This document shows, in pieces, positions 11,755 through 23,950 of a DNA stretch of 64,000 nt. Each line of letters opens with the position of its first letter. Position 1 is the first letter of the stretch. The notes beneath the pieces are model-generated. The model saw only the letters and a program-made list of their open reading frames with translations, was not told where the DNA came from and searched no databases. The position numbers were made by a program, and so were the translations under genes. This DNA is from Dentipellis sp. KUC8613 (Eukaryota; Basidiomycota; Agaricomycetes; Russulales; Hericiaceae). The stretch covers positions 286,331 through 350,330 of the forward strand of contig NSJX01000022.1 of NCBI GenBank assembly GCA_002286715.1. Reading direction: 5' to 3'.

Positions 11755-12546
11755 ATGAGCGTCGCAACCGCCTCCGCGCCCTCTCTCAACACGCTGTCAG
11801 CCCTGCCGCCTGCAGACAAGTACCGCGGCGCTGTCGTCGAGGCATGTCTGCTTTCTATTCGTCCATAAATTCCGGATACGATCCGACTAATATGCGCCGC
11901 ACACAGGATCTGCAGCTGCCCCCCGCCTTTGCACTCCCGCAGGACGACGCCATCGCACGCGCGATGGAACTCGCCTTTGACCGTGATTTCTCGCACATCC
12001 CGTACGCCCCCCTCTCTGCATGCAGTAACGTGCTGTAAATAACTCATGCATGAATGTGATAACAGTGTTCTTGACCGCAAACGCAAGCCTCTCGGCTACC
12101 TTGACGTACCGAAGCTCAAGTCGAAGTGGGAAGCAGGCGAGCTGAACCCCGTACGTGCTTCCTTGCTCTCATGCGCCAATCACCCTGAACCTTTGTATGT
12201 ATCGTATGACAGTCGGACCCCGTCTCGGCTAGCATGACCAAGTTCAACCGCTCACCCACCACGAACCCTTACACGACAATCACGCCCGCGACGCCGCTTG
12301 CTGAGCTCGAGCACTTCCTCGAGACGAACATCTTCGCGCTCGGTAAGCACCCCTCGCTATATCACCCTCCTTACCATCCGTCTGACTTGACTCTGCCCGG
12401 GATGCAGTGACGGACTATGACCGTAAATTCGTGCTCGCAGTCGCAACCCCGCAAGACCTCGAGGTACGCCTACCACCCCTCTGTATGTATCTGAACTGAC
12501 GCGTCCCCGCACCCCGTAGAACTTTGTCACTCGGCGCGGGCACTAA
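11755..12546 (+). CDS. CBS-domain protein
   Basis: Six exons, 11755-11841, 11907-12001, 12066-12150, 12213-12342, 12408-12463 and 12520-12546, give 159 residues with every phase consistent. The protein is two CBS motifs and little else. The first runs LQLPPAFALPQDDAIARAME...SHIPVLDRKRKPLGYLDVPKL. The second runs TTITPATPLAELEHFLETN...VTDYDRKFVLAVATPQDLE. CBS pairs bind adenosine ligands such as AMP, ATP or SAM and usually regulate a partner enzyme or channel; a free-standing pair is a candidate adenylate sensor. Intron 1 starts with GC rather than GT (GAG|GCATGT), a GC-AG intron. A CT-rich stretch precedes the ATG. No signal peptide is seen. Confidence 0.9.
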
Positions 12547-14686
12547 CGTCACCTCCATCTTAACACATACCCATCCCTCTCTCCTCGCAGTTGCACCGAC
12601 CCTTGTACCACTAGTATCCATATCCGTGGACTCTCCCCCACCCCACCACGCCGCCTACTCCCTACCAGACTTGAATAGACGCACGAGAACTGTTCGAATC
12701 CTGACGTTGGCCGAGACCGCGATTGAGCCGTAAACCCCTTCTGCATATCGTAGGCACGGTGTAATACAGCTAATATCCACTGTGAATCCGACGTGCGTGG
12801 TGCTTGATGATCAAGTCCAGTGACTTCAGCCGTCACTGCACATGCGTACTGGTCACTGGTCACCAATGTGCATCCGGCGGGGAGCATCAGCATCCAGCAT
12901 GAGTGCAGCCTGAGACTGACCCCGGACTCCTATGGAGCGTAAGTAGGACCGAATGACCTCTGCTCCGGTCTTGCCGTCAGCGCTTCAAGTGCAGATTGAG
13001 AATCTTGAAACACGGGACTAGTAATCCAGTATCTATAAGTGACATTTTCTATAAGTGACATTTTCACGGGAAATTCCGCACGCGCTGGTCGCACTCTCGG
13101 CTGACCTACTTCGTACTTCTCGAACCTTAGTCAATACATATTTTGCACTTGCCACTCTGCACAGAAGTCATTCGGGGGCACTCAGATGCCCCTCTGAGCC
13201 CTCTCAAGTTGATGTGCCCCTAAAAAATGAAGAAAAGCACAAAAGTGAAACTGTCACACTGTGACATGTGACGAGATTGTGACTGGAGTGTTCCCGGAGA
13301 TGATCATCTTCCAGCACTTCCCTTGTCATTAGATAAACAGAAGAACATTAGGTGAGGACGAGTATCTCTCACAGGCTGCTTTGAATGAAATTTTACCATG
13401 AAGATACTGCACATTATGTTGGTGGCATCCTGGCAAGGTTTTGTCACATGGTGTCACAGGGGTCATTCACATCGGCCCGCAGTCGCTTGCTCTCGAATAT
13501 GTATCGCCCTCTGAGCAAGCTTGGAATCTCTAACACATGATTTTATTTTCATGCCAGATGAAGCTCTATGAGATACACGAGTAGGACCTGCGTCGAAAGT
13601 ACGGAGTACGACTTGCGACAACGCACCAAACACAAGCAAATACGCGTCGACTACGGAGTAAGTGTACGATCCAGCGTTCGACTACGGCGTGCGGAATTTT
13701 CCGCGATAACGCCCGTCATAAGTATCACTTCCCAAGTACTGACAGGTCGGAACCTGCAGACGTCACCGGTCCTCGTTTAGCATCCACGCGTGCACGGCGC
13801 CTCGCAACGGGTCCTCATAGACCTGCGCTTTGCGCCCTCCCGCCATTCGACACCTCACGCGTCAGCATCAAACCTTCCATACTTGCCCTGGACCACGCAC
13901 CAGTCCACCCACGCGCACGCTCAGCGCCCGCAGGCATTCAAGCCAGCAGTCGCACTCTACGCAGGTCGATGCGCATTAAGCCCAAAATACAGGTATATCT
14001 CCGGATCCACGCACCACCACCCCCAGGGCCTGTACTCGAGCACTAGTACTCAGTCTCGCTATACGTAGTTGTATCCTACAAACACATCCAGCGGTATTGG
14101 TATTGGTATCGGTATCGGTATATGAACTGAGATATGAGATATGAGATATGAGAATGGAGATAAGATTGAAAGAAGAAAGGAGAAACAGAAGCAGAAATAG
14201 AGATAGAATTGAAGAGGGAAGAGAGGAGAGGAGCCGAGAGGGCAGAACACGGTGACGTGACGGTGCGGCGAAATGACAGTGGGATGGGCATAGAAGAGCT
14301 GACTGGCGTCGTAGCGGTCGCGTCGTGCAGGAGGGGGCAGTGTGTGGGGGTGAGCGAGAGTGAGAGTGAGAGTGGGGACTGGGAAGCGGGAGGGAGCGGG
14401 GGTTGGGGTTAGCCGGGCGAATGGTGAACGGTGAATAGTATCGAAGCGGGGTTCGGCGGAGTGGTGTGAGGGAGCGGCAGGGTGTAGAGTTGAGCTGATT
14501 GAGGGATCGAGGGTATGTGCCCGCAGAGCGGGGCCGTGGGCACACGTCGGTGCCGGTGCCAGTACCGTCGTCGACGGGCATTGTCGACGAACCGGCCCGC
14601 TAGGCACATCGTGTATCGGTGCATATTGGCGGGCGGGCGGGCGAGCAGATCGCGCACGCAATCGCTGCACGATAAGGCGGCGGATG
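12547..14686. other. Gene-poor stretch, about 2.1 kb
   Basis: No supported gene. It holds a direct repeat of TCTATAAGTGACATTTT at about 13033-13066, several degenerate short repeats around 13590-13700, and the simple-sequence tract at 14094-14150, followed by a purine-rich stretch to about 14400. The right part is the 3' flank of the receptor gene that ends at 14687. Confidence 0.5.
14094..14150. repeat. Simple tandem repeats
   Basis: A run of the 6-mer GGTATT/GGTATC (five to six units) is followed directly by three units of an 8-mer (GAGATATG). This is ordinary microsatellite sequence. Confidence 0.85.
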
Positions 14687-17063
14687 CTATCGCTGCAGAT
14701 GCAGGCGCCTGCGCACGCCCGGGAGGTGGCCTGTGAAGTATGAGACGAGGACCGAGCGGACGAAGGAGGTAGAGTTTAGCACGCACCGAAGACAATCCCT
14801 GGGCCCCATGCTGCGAGTACAAGTGCGACGTGCTGCGTGCCGAAGGCCGTCGGCGGGCGGTTCCGGATGAGGTCAATGAGCGTCGACAGTGCCGCGAGGG
14901 CGATCGTTAGTAGGAAGGCACTATATCATCGCGTCTCGTCAGCCCTGCCTGTGTACTAAATGGCTATAAAATTACGACGCGTACATCTGGAAAGTGACAA
15001 TCCGCCATATCGCGGGATACAGCACCGAGCGCGGGCTCGAGCGCATGCTCTGTCTCGAAAATCCTACAAAGCAATCCACACCCACAATCAGTCCATGCAG
15101 ACGAGCACTGAGACGTCGGGAAACCAGACACGCACGTTTAAATATCGACGCCCTCCGCCCCTCATTATACTCCAACGCCTCCTTGATCACACTCTCCCCA
15201 TCCACATCCGCATCCCCCTCCTCCTCATCCCCCGCCCCAACGCCCCTCCTCACCTCCCACGGCAACGCACTCCCATGCCTCAGCGTGACCTCCTCCTCGT
15301 CCTCCTCCCTCACCGCCGCCGGGGGCTGCCCAAGCCCAAACCCATACGCCCCCGGCGCGGGCGACTGGTACTCCGGCGCGGGCGGGAGCGGGAGCGGCAG
15401 CTCGAGGCTCGCGCGCAGGGGCAGGTGGAACGCGCGCACGCCGCCGAGGTCCGGCGACACGGGCGCGCGGCGCGACGGCGAGAGCGGCGGCGGCGCGTCC
15501 GTGTCCGCATCCGGGAGGAAGCTCGGCGCGCGCTGCAGCGCGCCGGGGTCGGGGAACGGCGGGGAGTAGTGGTGCGGCGCGGCGGGCGCGGCGGCGTGCA
15601 TCTGCGACTGCGACGGCGTGCGCGCGTGCCCGCTCTTCGACTTCGGCGGCGTCGGGACAGGCGCGAAGGTGATCGGGGACGGCGTGTCTGCGGAGCGGTG
15701 CGTGTTGATGGAGCCGGCGGTGTGCATCGTCTCGACGGAGGGGATGGGGGAGGGCGGCTGGCCCGGGTGAGGCACGGGCACGGGCGGCGGCGGGAGCGCG
15801 ACGGGGTCGAAGGGCGCGTAGATGGTCGTCTCGGACGTCTTAGCGGAGAGCGAGTGCGCGTGGTGCCCGTGCGGGTGCGTGGCGGTCGTGCCGCTCATGC
15901 TGTGCAGCGACAGCGACGTCGCGCCGTCGTTCTTGAACTTGAGGTCGCGCTCCGTGCCCGGGTACGACTCGGGGTTGTGGTCGAGGCTCGCGGTGACGGT
16001 GACGGTGCCGAGCGCGTTCGCGGGGACGAAGATGTTTGTCGGCCGCGTGCGGGGGCCTGCGTTTCCGGAGGTGCGCTTCGAGGTGCGCCGGGGGCCGCGG
16101 ACGGGCAGGCGGGTAAACGAGGGCGTGTCATCGTTCGAGTAGCGGTAGCGCTGGCTCTGCGAGTGCGCCTTCATCACGCGGATCGCGGTGAATGTGGAGA
16201 CAATAAAGCAGGGAATCGCGATGAGGAGCGGCAGGCCGGCGTAGCTCAGCAGCCGAGGCCTAGAATGCAAGAAATGCGTTTGGTGATTAGCTTTGGGGCT
16301 CGCTCGGGAATCAATGATACGCGTATTGGGGGGAAACAGAGAGGAGGACGAATTGGGCATGAGGAGCATGTGACGTACCAGAGAGGATCATTGGCATCGC
16401 AGTGCATATCACTCGACGGCTTGACGGCGCCTGTCTTGAGAATCGCGGCCAAGTTTGCGGCGAACGCAGCGGCGGGATACACAACGACCAGAAGAATATA
16501 CTGGGGCCGCCATGAGAGTGTTCTGCGGGGGAGAATGACGCCATCACGTCAGCGAACGGAAATGATCCTCGGGAGGTTGGGGATCAAGGACGTACGAGTG
16601 GCTGCTCTGAGTGAGCTGCTGCGCCTTGAAGACGGATAAATAAGTAGCGATAGTAAAGCATGCACAGATCCCCGTCAAGATATTAGACGAGAGACCGATA
16701 AGCGCCGCCTGGGCGACACAGAATGCGTGGGGCATGCGGGTCGTGTCCATCTTCCAAATCATGCCTGGAGAGTAGAACGATAATGAGAAGAGCCGTGGCG
16801 ATATTCTAGCGAGGAGTGAATCCACATACCAAGACAGAAAATCCCCTCGAGCACGGTGACCGCGCCGCAGTACAGCAGCGGTGCCCATAGCACACCGATA
16901 GCCCTAGAAAACGGGAGGAGGATGATCCACGACGCAATTATCCCTGCGAGCGCACACAAGCGGTGGAAAGGTGAGAACTCCCTCGCAGGCCTCAGCGCAC
17001 GGACGCGCACTCACCCAGAAAAGCGATCACAAACCAGACGATTTTGAGCGCAAGGGGCAGCAT
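14687..17063 (-). CDS. Seven-transmembrane receptor (putative fungal GPCR) with a very long third loop
   Basis: Seven phase-consistent exons give 642 residues: 17063-17015, 16943-16830, 16764-16596, 16522-16379, 16259-14985, 14920-14787 and 14730-14687. Hydrophobic helices in order: LPLALKIVWFVIAFLGIIA, VLWAPLLYCGAVTVLEGIF, IGLSSNILTGICACFTIA, QYILLVVVYPAAAFAANLAA, AGLPLLIAIPCFIVSTFTAI, then WRIVTFQIAFLLTIALAAL and VALVLAAWGPGIVF. Helices 5 and 6 are separated by about 380 Pro/Ser-rich residues, a cytoplasmic loop where G-protein coupling and phosphorylation would occur. The C-terminal tail is short (GHLPGVRRRLHLQR). It is not a recognisable STE3 pheromone receptor; the ligand is unknown. Exon 5 encodes helix 5 plus the whole loop. 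Confidence 0.75.
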
Positions 17064-18099
17064 GCTCCGCACCCGACGCCCGTCCAGCCGGCTGGTGAGT
17101 GCCCGCGGCGGTCGGGGGTGCTGGTGTCTCGCTGCGCGTCGTACGCCCGCCTGTCCGCGCTCGGGGAGCGTCCGGTCGCAGGTGTCGGCGTCGTGGTCGT
17201 GGTGGTCGTCGCAGAAGAGAAGGAGCGGGAAACACGCCGAGCGCACCGCGAGCCGTGGGCCGCAAGTCAATTGCGGCTTGCGCACGGCAGCGTTGATCCG
17301 ACGCTGGGCTCATGACCTCGCCATCCGCGCAATGAGGAATCCAGGGCCCGGCGCCGTGGGTTGCCTCCGTCACCTCGATCGCTCTTTCCACTCAGCAACC
17401 ATCACTTCTCACGCATGACCATACTCGCCCACAAAGCAAGCCGCATCCCCTTCTCGGACCCCATGCATCCCACCTCTGTCGAACGGCAAGTTCTAGTTCA
17501 AAATATCGACGACATCGAGATGCCAAATTCGCTGGACAGGCAGGTAAAATCCAGGAAGGGAGGCCGCGAAGATTTCTGCTGCTTCTGTAAAATTTAGGGA
17601 ATTTCTCGGTCGCTCGGGCATGCCATACGGGGCAGCAAAGGACCACAATCAAACGTCTGTTCTAGGTCAAGCACGGGAGAAATCTCATACGGCGCCTTTG
17701 CTTGTTGCAGGGGTCCTACGCACTTCCCGCAGCTCCATCCGTTCTAGCGCACCTACGCGAATAACTGCACAGATGGTGGCGGATCTGGAGGCGCTCCTTA
17801 GCTTGTTCGAAGGCGGAGGAGTGGCGGGGCGTTGATTTTATATGTCGCGAAGTCGCCGTCCGGATTTCTCGCCCGACCTCTTCGCTGATGTTATCCGGAA
17901 TTCCAGTCGCCTGCTGCACCCTCTGCAACTGGTTCAAGCCGAAAGCGCAGATAAGTGTCCGCCGTCGCAAGGCACGGAGGCACACACGGCATTAATTTAG
18001 CAAGCTGCCAATTACAAGCAGCATCGATTCATATCATATCGCACGGCCGAGCCTAAGCAAAATTAAATGAATCTGTCAACGCAGCCTGCGCAAGGTACT
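17064..18099. other. Intergenic, receptor promoter side
   Basis: This is 5' of the minus-strand receptor and left flank of the Harbinger element. The right 250 bp become AT-rich. No gene seen. Confidence 0.4.
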
Positions 18100-18102
18100 A
18101 GT

Positions 18103-18141
18103 GGATGACTTGCCACAGCATAAAAAATATGATAATCTATG
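18103..18141 (+). repeat. Harbinger left terminal inverted repeat
   Basis: 39 bp, perfectly complementary to 22794-22832. The outer end is GGATGACTTGCCACAGC. Inside the repeat the sequence becomes A/T-rich. Confidence 0.95.
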
Positions 18142-18787
18142 ATTTTGATCCCTTAGCCGAGCTGCCCTTAATTTAAAAATAATTATTGCAAATACAACCA
18201 TATTTTGACCCCTTGTATAGACGAAGTTAGATGCAAAGCCCGATGCGGTGATGACGAGCGTCTATTCCGTCAAGCACGCCATCATCAAATCGTGACTGTA
18301 ACCGCTGGCTCCTTTGCCTTTGACTGTCGCCACCGCACACGACGTTCTCTGGGATTCATGCTGTATCCTCAACGTTCTCTGGTCTTGCAAAAGGTATGTC
18401 ATCTGTTCATGTCCCGGGATGTAGCCAAATCTAATGTTGACTTGCCAAGCAATCTCACATTGCACCCGGGATTTGCATATTTTCACGAGCACGGCGACAT
18501 CGCTCCCCGTGTCGCTTGCGCTATCGATCCTCCCCCCAATTTCCATGGCAAAGCAACTAAGAGCTTGACCTGCTGATCATGCAAACGATCACAGCCCGGC
18601 AAACGACTGCGCACGGTGCTCATTGGCTCGAGGTTTGTGCCCGTCATCGAGTTCTGGTCATTCCGAGCGGGGAACTTACCATTTCGATTGATCAGACGAC
18701 CTCAAAGCAATAAGTGACCCGCAGGTGATCCCACCGCGATGCCCGACTAGGCCACCCAAATTCTGGGGCGGAGAGATCTGGATGCAC

Positions 18788-18793
18788 TATAAG
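18788..18793 (+). promoter_or_regulatory. Candidate TATA box of the Harbinger Myb gene
   Basis: TATAAG lies 99 bases upstream of the ATG at 18887, with a CT-rich stretch between them. This is the usual fungal core-promoter layout. Confidence 0.5.
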
Positions 18794-18886
18794 AGAGCAT
18801 CGAACGACAGCGGTACGGTTCTCTACCCCCTCCACCATTTTCTCTCTAACTTACATTTGTTCCCTTACATTTCTTTGTGCTCTTCG

Positions 18887-20971
18887 ATGGCTGAACCGCC
18901 GCCCGATGATCATCCTCGTCGTCTGCCGCCATTCTCGTACCTTGACGATGCGGCGCGTTCTGGCGACACTTCTCGTTTTTCAAGCTCTCGGCCGTTAGAA
19001 GATCGTGGTACACCTGTAGGCGAGCCCTTCGCTTTGTTGTTCATCGTGTCTTACTCATTTTTATAGCCAGACGATCCTAATTTGCGGCAGGAGATTATTT
19101 CAAGGAATTTCCATTATCCTGTGTATCCTCTCGTACGTCATCTCTCCTCCTGCCGATTCTGTCCATTGCCCTCATCAATGACTTACAGATGCATGACCAA
19201 CAGCTTGAACAAAGCACCCAGCCGCACTATCACGCAGCTCGTAGCGTAAGTCTTATCTTCAGTACTTTGTACGTGTCTGTTTGCTGAAGGTGCTTGTAGG
19301 CCCATACTTACCCCGACCCAGTCGCGTCTCAGCCTCCTGTCGCATCATCTTCACGTGTTCACGTTGAAGACCATCGTCTTGACCCGGCGCAGGTTCCCCT
19401 GCCTGCTACCCACGACGATGACTTGTCGGAGCCGGCGGCGATCGCTCATGCTACGGGACACGCTGCTTCCACAAAGGTGGCTGGGTCTCGGCGCAAGGGC
19501 AAACAGCCTATGACGACGTCAAGTCAGTCTCGACGGAAGTCAAAGGGCAAGCAGCGTGCTGAGGACGAGACGCCTGCGCAGCTGCGAGGTACTAAACGAG
19601 CACAACCTGATCACCCGGATGATCTTGACGACGAGGATGCTCCCTTGCCAAAGCGGGGGCGCCCTGCCAGTTCTCGCAACTACTCGTTTGACGATCAAGA
19701 GGCTCTTTTGGACCTTGTCGCAGAGGAACTGCCTCTGGGTCAGCGTGGTTGGGCGAGGATCGAAAAGGCTTTTGCTAAGTGGGCGAAAGTGAAGGGACGG
19801 CCTGTCCGAAAGCTGACTTCACTTGAGACAAAGTACAAGCAGGTAAGGTGCACCATCTAAGACTAGGCCCCTACTAAACCCCCTGTACTAGCTCGTGAAG
19901 ACAAAGAAGCCGACGGGGACTGGGGTTTGCCCGCCACTTGTGGCACGTGCGCACTCGATTGAGGACCTCATCAACGAGAAGGCGGGGACTCGTGACCTTG
20001 ACGATCTGGAGTATGTGGAGGAGGTTGCTGATCAAGAATCCGGGCACGATAGCGGAGACGACAATGAGGAGATGGGTGAAGATGAGGTGGTCGAATCTCA
20101 GGCTGTTCACCCGATGCACCGTGAGGCGACCTTCTCAGCAACTGTCATGCGTCCTGCTGTGCCTTTGGATGCTCCGAGCTCTGGGGCTCGTCAGCGTGCT
20201 CGTCGCTCTCTCGGGAATGATCTTGCTTCCAAGTTGTCTCATGCTTTCGACCCTGAAGTCCAGCGTCAACGCGATGCTGAACGCTCCACCCGATCCTTCC
20301 AGCAGACGCAGTTGTTCTCTCTCACACAGCAGCTTCGAGATGCGAATACTCTCACTGAGGCTTTACGGACACAGCTTGCTGAACTTCGGGAGAGGCTTCA
20401 TCATACAGAGCGTGCCCTTGATCGCGCCGAGTTTCGCCTTCAGATTGCGGACTTCAACTCATCGACCTGCAACCTGTTACATGGCAACGGTCAGTCAGCC
20501 GCAGAACGCACTCATAACCGCCATCAGCTCTCGCCATACCACCGACAATTCAGCCGCGACAACCCGCCAGTGGACTATCGGACACGGGAAAAGCGGAAGC
20601 GTCGGTTCAACATCGAGTATCCTGACGGCGGGGGTTATAGTGGATTTGTGTCTGATCCATCAGAAACGGACGACTATGCTTGGCCACCCCAACCACCCCG
20701 AGCCCGCTCATCGTCGCCTCCACTTCCTCCGACCCCAGGCCCTTCACGGCAGGCAGCAACTGTGGAACAGTCTTCTGGCCCCTCGCAGTCAGCAATTCTT
20801 TCTGCGCCCCCAACGCATCGTCAAAACTCGGTTGAGGTTACAGTGACACCTCGTCATGGGCGATCTGTTTCATTTCAGGTTGGGTCCTCAAAAGGTAAAG
20901 GCAGGCAGGTGGCCGGTCTTGATGATGATGACAGCGATGCGATCACGGATTGGTCGCCGAGTCCCAAGTAG
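18887..20971 (+). CDS. Harbinger accessory protein (Myb/SANT-like DNA-binding)
   Basis: Five exons, 18887-19015, 19067-19132, 19189-19245, 19300-19842 and 19892-20971, give 624 residues. A basic nuclear-localisation-like region (KGKQPMTTSSQSRRKSKGKQR) precedes a Myb/SANT-like domain at about 180-260 (YSFDDQEALLDLVAEELPLG, RGWARIEKAFAKWAK). A coiled coil follows in exon 5 (QQLRDANTLTEALRTQLAEL), then a Pro/Ser-rich tail with acidic patches. In Harbinger elements this partner imports the nuclease into the nucleus and recruits it to the element ends. No frameshift or stop was seen, so it may still be functional. Confidence 0.88.
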
Positions 20972-21202
20972 ACTTACTTTTGTCTTCGTGTTTTTTGCTC
21001 ACTCGTGCAGTATCACTCATTCAATCTACTTACTCTATCAAAATTTCTAATACATTAATCCTCATAGTCTTCATTACCCGTACATTCATTCCTTCCTCTC
21101 CTTTCAGATTGGCTTTTCAGCCGTCGTGCCTCTCAGACAGATACATATACTTACGCTGCTGCATAATCCTTGGTCTTTGACCGAACACTGTGCCTTCATT
21201 CA

Positions 21203-22656
21203 TTAAGACTCGTATGACGGTAAGGTATGAAATCGAGAGACGCGATCATGCTGTCGCTGCTCTCTAAACAACATATTCTCGAATGTCTTCCAGACAGTGT
21301 CGTCCTCCGCTGTATGCAACCAATGTCCCATATATACTGTACGGATTTGATTGATACCCACCTTGAGTGTGCGGAGGTTATGAAGCCGCAAACAAAGTTC
21401 GAGGATGTCTGCGCGCTTCGGTATATGACTGATATTCAGAGGCACGCGAAGCCGTCCAAAGGAGCCCTGAAGTGCCCGCATACCCCATTCTGCCGTCTGC
21501 CTATAGGAGAGGATCTCGCGATCAAATGCGAGCCGCTCTGCAATCTCCATAGGTGTGCCTTCAAGCTGGTGGCCGACCTTCAATGGAGCCCGTATACGAC
21601 CTTCAATCTGCGATGTTCCCCGCGGAAAGGCAGTGTCTGCTACGATGTAGTACCCCGGCGGTGTCCTTGTACGAAGCTTCTCGTATATCCCTTGAGCGAC
21701 ACGTGAATCGTGCCAACTCCCGGGAGCATTGAGGCGTGCAGCAACAACAAGACCTTCAGGAAAGAATCAGAAGAACACCTTATGCGATATCGAAAGAACA
21801 CACCCTTTGGCGAGTACACGATTACCGAGCTAACCATGTGCTCAGACATCCAACCGTTATATGTCGCGTTCTCGACATCCAGATCCTCCGATGTTTGAAC
21901 GAGCAGATTGAGACCATCCACAGTTGCGAACGCGCCTTCAAGACGTGGGTGCCGAGCCATCACCAGTTCCGTCAACTCTTGGAACTCCAAGGCTCCATGC
22001 GGCCATGCAATCCGAGCCTCATTTATCTCCCGCATGCTTTCCAACAGTATGTCGAGACAAAATGAGACATAGCGAGAGACGGTGGCAGGTATGAGCGCAA
22101 ACACCTGCCCCAGCAGCATCTCGCATACGGTGGAATTGAGATAGTGAAGGGTGAGGCCGAGCGCACCCTCAGCATCGAGCGAGCGACGATCCGGCCGTGC
22201 AGCAAGAGCGTCACTATCGGGGCGCGGTATTGGCCTCGTCACCCATCGATAAGCAAACCCTTTCTCAAGGAGGAAGATGAAGGTCGTCATATCGATGCCC
22301 ATGGTCGTGATGAAGGCCCGGTCACTACGGCTGTCGAAAAGAGCTGACCAGGGTGTCGTGCCCCGGGGATCGGGGAGGAGGTGGAGGCGTTGGAGGTATT
22401 GCCGAGAGAACTGGCGCTGGAGATTGCGGGACAATTGAGCTTCTTCAGCGCCCGCAACGATGGCAGCAGCCAAAGTACGGCGTTCAGCATCGTCGTCTAT
22501 ATCGTACTGCTCGTCTTCTGATAGAAAGAGATTGAAGATGAACCAATCGAAAGCTGCGTTGTATGACATCAGCGAGTATACAGGGCAAACGATGTGGGCG
22601 GAAGTCGCAAGATACACTGGGGGAGACGATGGAGAAGTGGTCGCTATTGGGGACAA
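21203..22656 (-). CDS. Harbinger transposase (DDE_Tnp_4-type nuclease)
   Basis: Two exons, 22656-21804 and 21753-21203, with a 50-nt intron, give 467 residues. The N-terminal part is helical (the helix-turn-helix region of the family). DDE landmarks are visible: ATVDGLNLLV (first Asp), NAPGSWHDSRVAQGIYEKL (second Asp), VADTAFPRG, and EWGMRALQGSFGRL (Glu). A shorter start at MSYNAAFDWF is possible. The gene converges on the Myb-like gene; the two stops are 231 bp apart. No disabling change was seen, so with the accessory protein and intact ends the element is a good candidate for an autonomous copy. Confidence 0.9.
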
Positions 22657-22721
22657 TGCGGGCTGAGCACCATGCCTATGCTACGATAATTTGCAATAAA
22701 TTAGTCCATACGGTGCTGTGG

Positions 22722-22727
22722 TTTATA
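22722..22727 (-). promoter_or_regulatory. Candidate TATA box of the Harbinger transposase
   Basis: TATAAA on the minus strand, about 66 bases upstream of the ATG at 22656. Confidence 0.5.
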
Positions 22728-22793
22728 CAGTCTCATAGATCTGGGTTATTATTTTCATTTCAAAATCGTAAATGAACTCGCGTATCGCGATAA

Positions 22794-22832
22794 CATAGAT
22801 TATCATATTTTTTATGCTGTGGCAAGTCATCC
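22794..22832 (-). repeat. Harbinger right terminal inverted repeat
   Basis: 39 bp, perfect reverse complement of 18103-18141, followed by the AGT duplication. Confidence 0.95.
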
Positions 22833-22896
22833 AGTCGCAGATGACGTCGACAAACGTTCGTCGAGCCTGTAACAATCGCAAGAGCACATGTACATG

Positions 22897-23054
22897 TAGT
22901 CTCGGTTCCAGACGTTCAGGGAGGCGTCTCGGTATCCCGGCCCGGTATTCAAGCGGAGATCAAAGGCGGAGTCAAAAAAAGCGGTCAAGTTTCGAGTGGG
23001 GACGCCTCCCTGAACGTCTGGTGCACTTCGTATAGAGAACCGTACATCGGTGAC
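22897..23054 (+). repeat. Left terminal inverted repeat of the large element, with hairpin arms
   Basis: 158 bp. After the outer TAGTCTCGGTT, arm 22908-22928 is a perfect 21-nt reverse complement of 23001-23021 (start GACGCCTCCCTG). A conserved core between the arms reads CGGAGATCAAAGGCGGAG followed by AGTC and seven A. The inner part (ACTTCGTATAGAGAACCGTAC) is shared with the right end. Confidence 0.88.
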
Positions 23055-23134
23055 CATCAGTCACAGAATGTGCCTGATCGTCACATAAGTGACCGTTATC
23101 CGCGTGATGCAATCGACTGTGTTGGCATACTCTA

Positions 23135-23853
23135 CTGTCCCTGACCCGGTAATGCAAACGGGCCTAGTAATGCAAACGCTCGATTTCTGCAATTACGACT
23201 CGCATCTAAGACACACAAAAAATCAGGGATGTAGAACTATACCTGTTGATACGGGATCCAGAAGTAGTAGTTGTGAAACGGAATATTTCAAGAGAGAGAA
23301 ATCGAAAGGTGTGTTTTGGAAGATCTCAGGCAGGTGTAACGAAATTTCGGAGGGCCCGGCATCGTCTTGAAGATTCTCCGATCTACACCAAATTCACCAT
23401 GCTTGCTTATACATATCTCAGGTATCCTCTTGTCAAATTTGAAGAGCTCACGACAGCGGGAATGTGCCCGTTTGCACTGTTTTGCACAAGAGCAATGCAA
23501 AAGCTCGAGATTTCGACGGCTTTCGCCGGTGCCGAATGAAACTCCGCCCACGCAAGGCTTGATTTGCCTCAGTCGCCCGCAAACATGCACGCATTCGGCA
23601 TTGCGGCAAGTCATCGGAGCTTCAATTCCGTTGATGCGATTTCATCGCACCTCCATGCTTTGGCGTGCAAACGGGTCTCTCGTTTGCAACGCTGCCGAAT
23701 GTAACTTCCTGTCCTCAAAAATATTTGAGACAACGAGGAAGCATGACCAAGATGCATAAAAGCTCATTTTTGAAGTTAAACGGGAAGATTTCAATGAAAT
23801 TGAGGGCACGGGACAGTAATGCAAACGCGTTTGCATTACCGGGTCAGGGACAG
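23135..23853. mobile_element. Short non-autonomous TIR element (TA target)
   Basis: 719 bp with perfect 26-bp terminal inverted repeats beginning CTGTCCCTGACCCGGTAATG, each flanked by TA. There is no credible transposase frame inside. The motif GTAATGCAAACG recurs just inside the left end, and the right end forms a second local palindrome (TGCAAACGCGTTTGCA), so the tip motif is iterated. A TA duplication fits Tc1/mariner/pogo-type elements, but the family cannot be settled from the ends alone. Confidence 0.75.
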
Positions 23854-23950
23854 TACAGATCTACAGAACAACATCGGTGTACACAGAGAGATGGGCCATA
23901 ATAAATGGCTCGTTAAATTAGCGTGACCCGATCAAGGCCTTGAAGCTTTG

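Larger units (their letters stand above)
18103..22832. mobile_element. PIF/Harbinger DNA transposon, apparently complete
   Basis: A 4730-bp element bounded by perfect 39-bp terminal inverted repeats starting GGATGACTTGCC and flanked by a 3-bp target duplication AGT (18100-18102 and 22833-22835). It encodes the two proteins of autonomous Harbinger elements in convergent orientation: a Myb/SANT-type DNA-binding protein (plus strand) and a DDE nuclease (minus strand). Both frames are open once short introns are removed. A 3-bp duplication is the rule for this superfamily, although AGT departs from the usual TWA. Confidence 0.93.
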
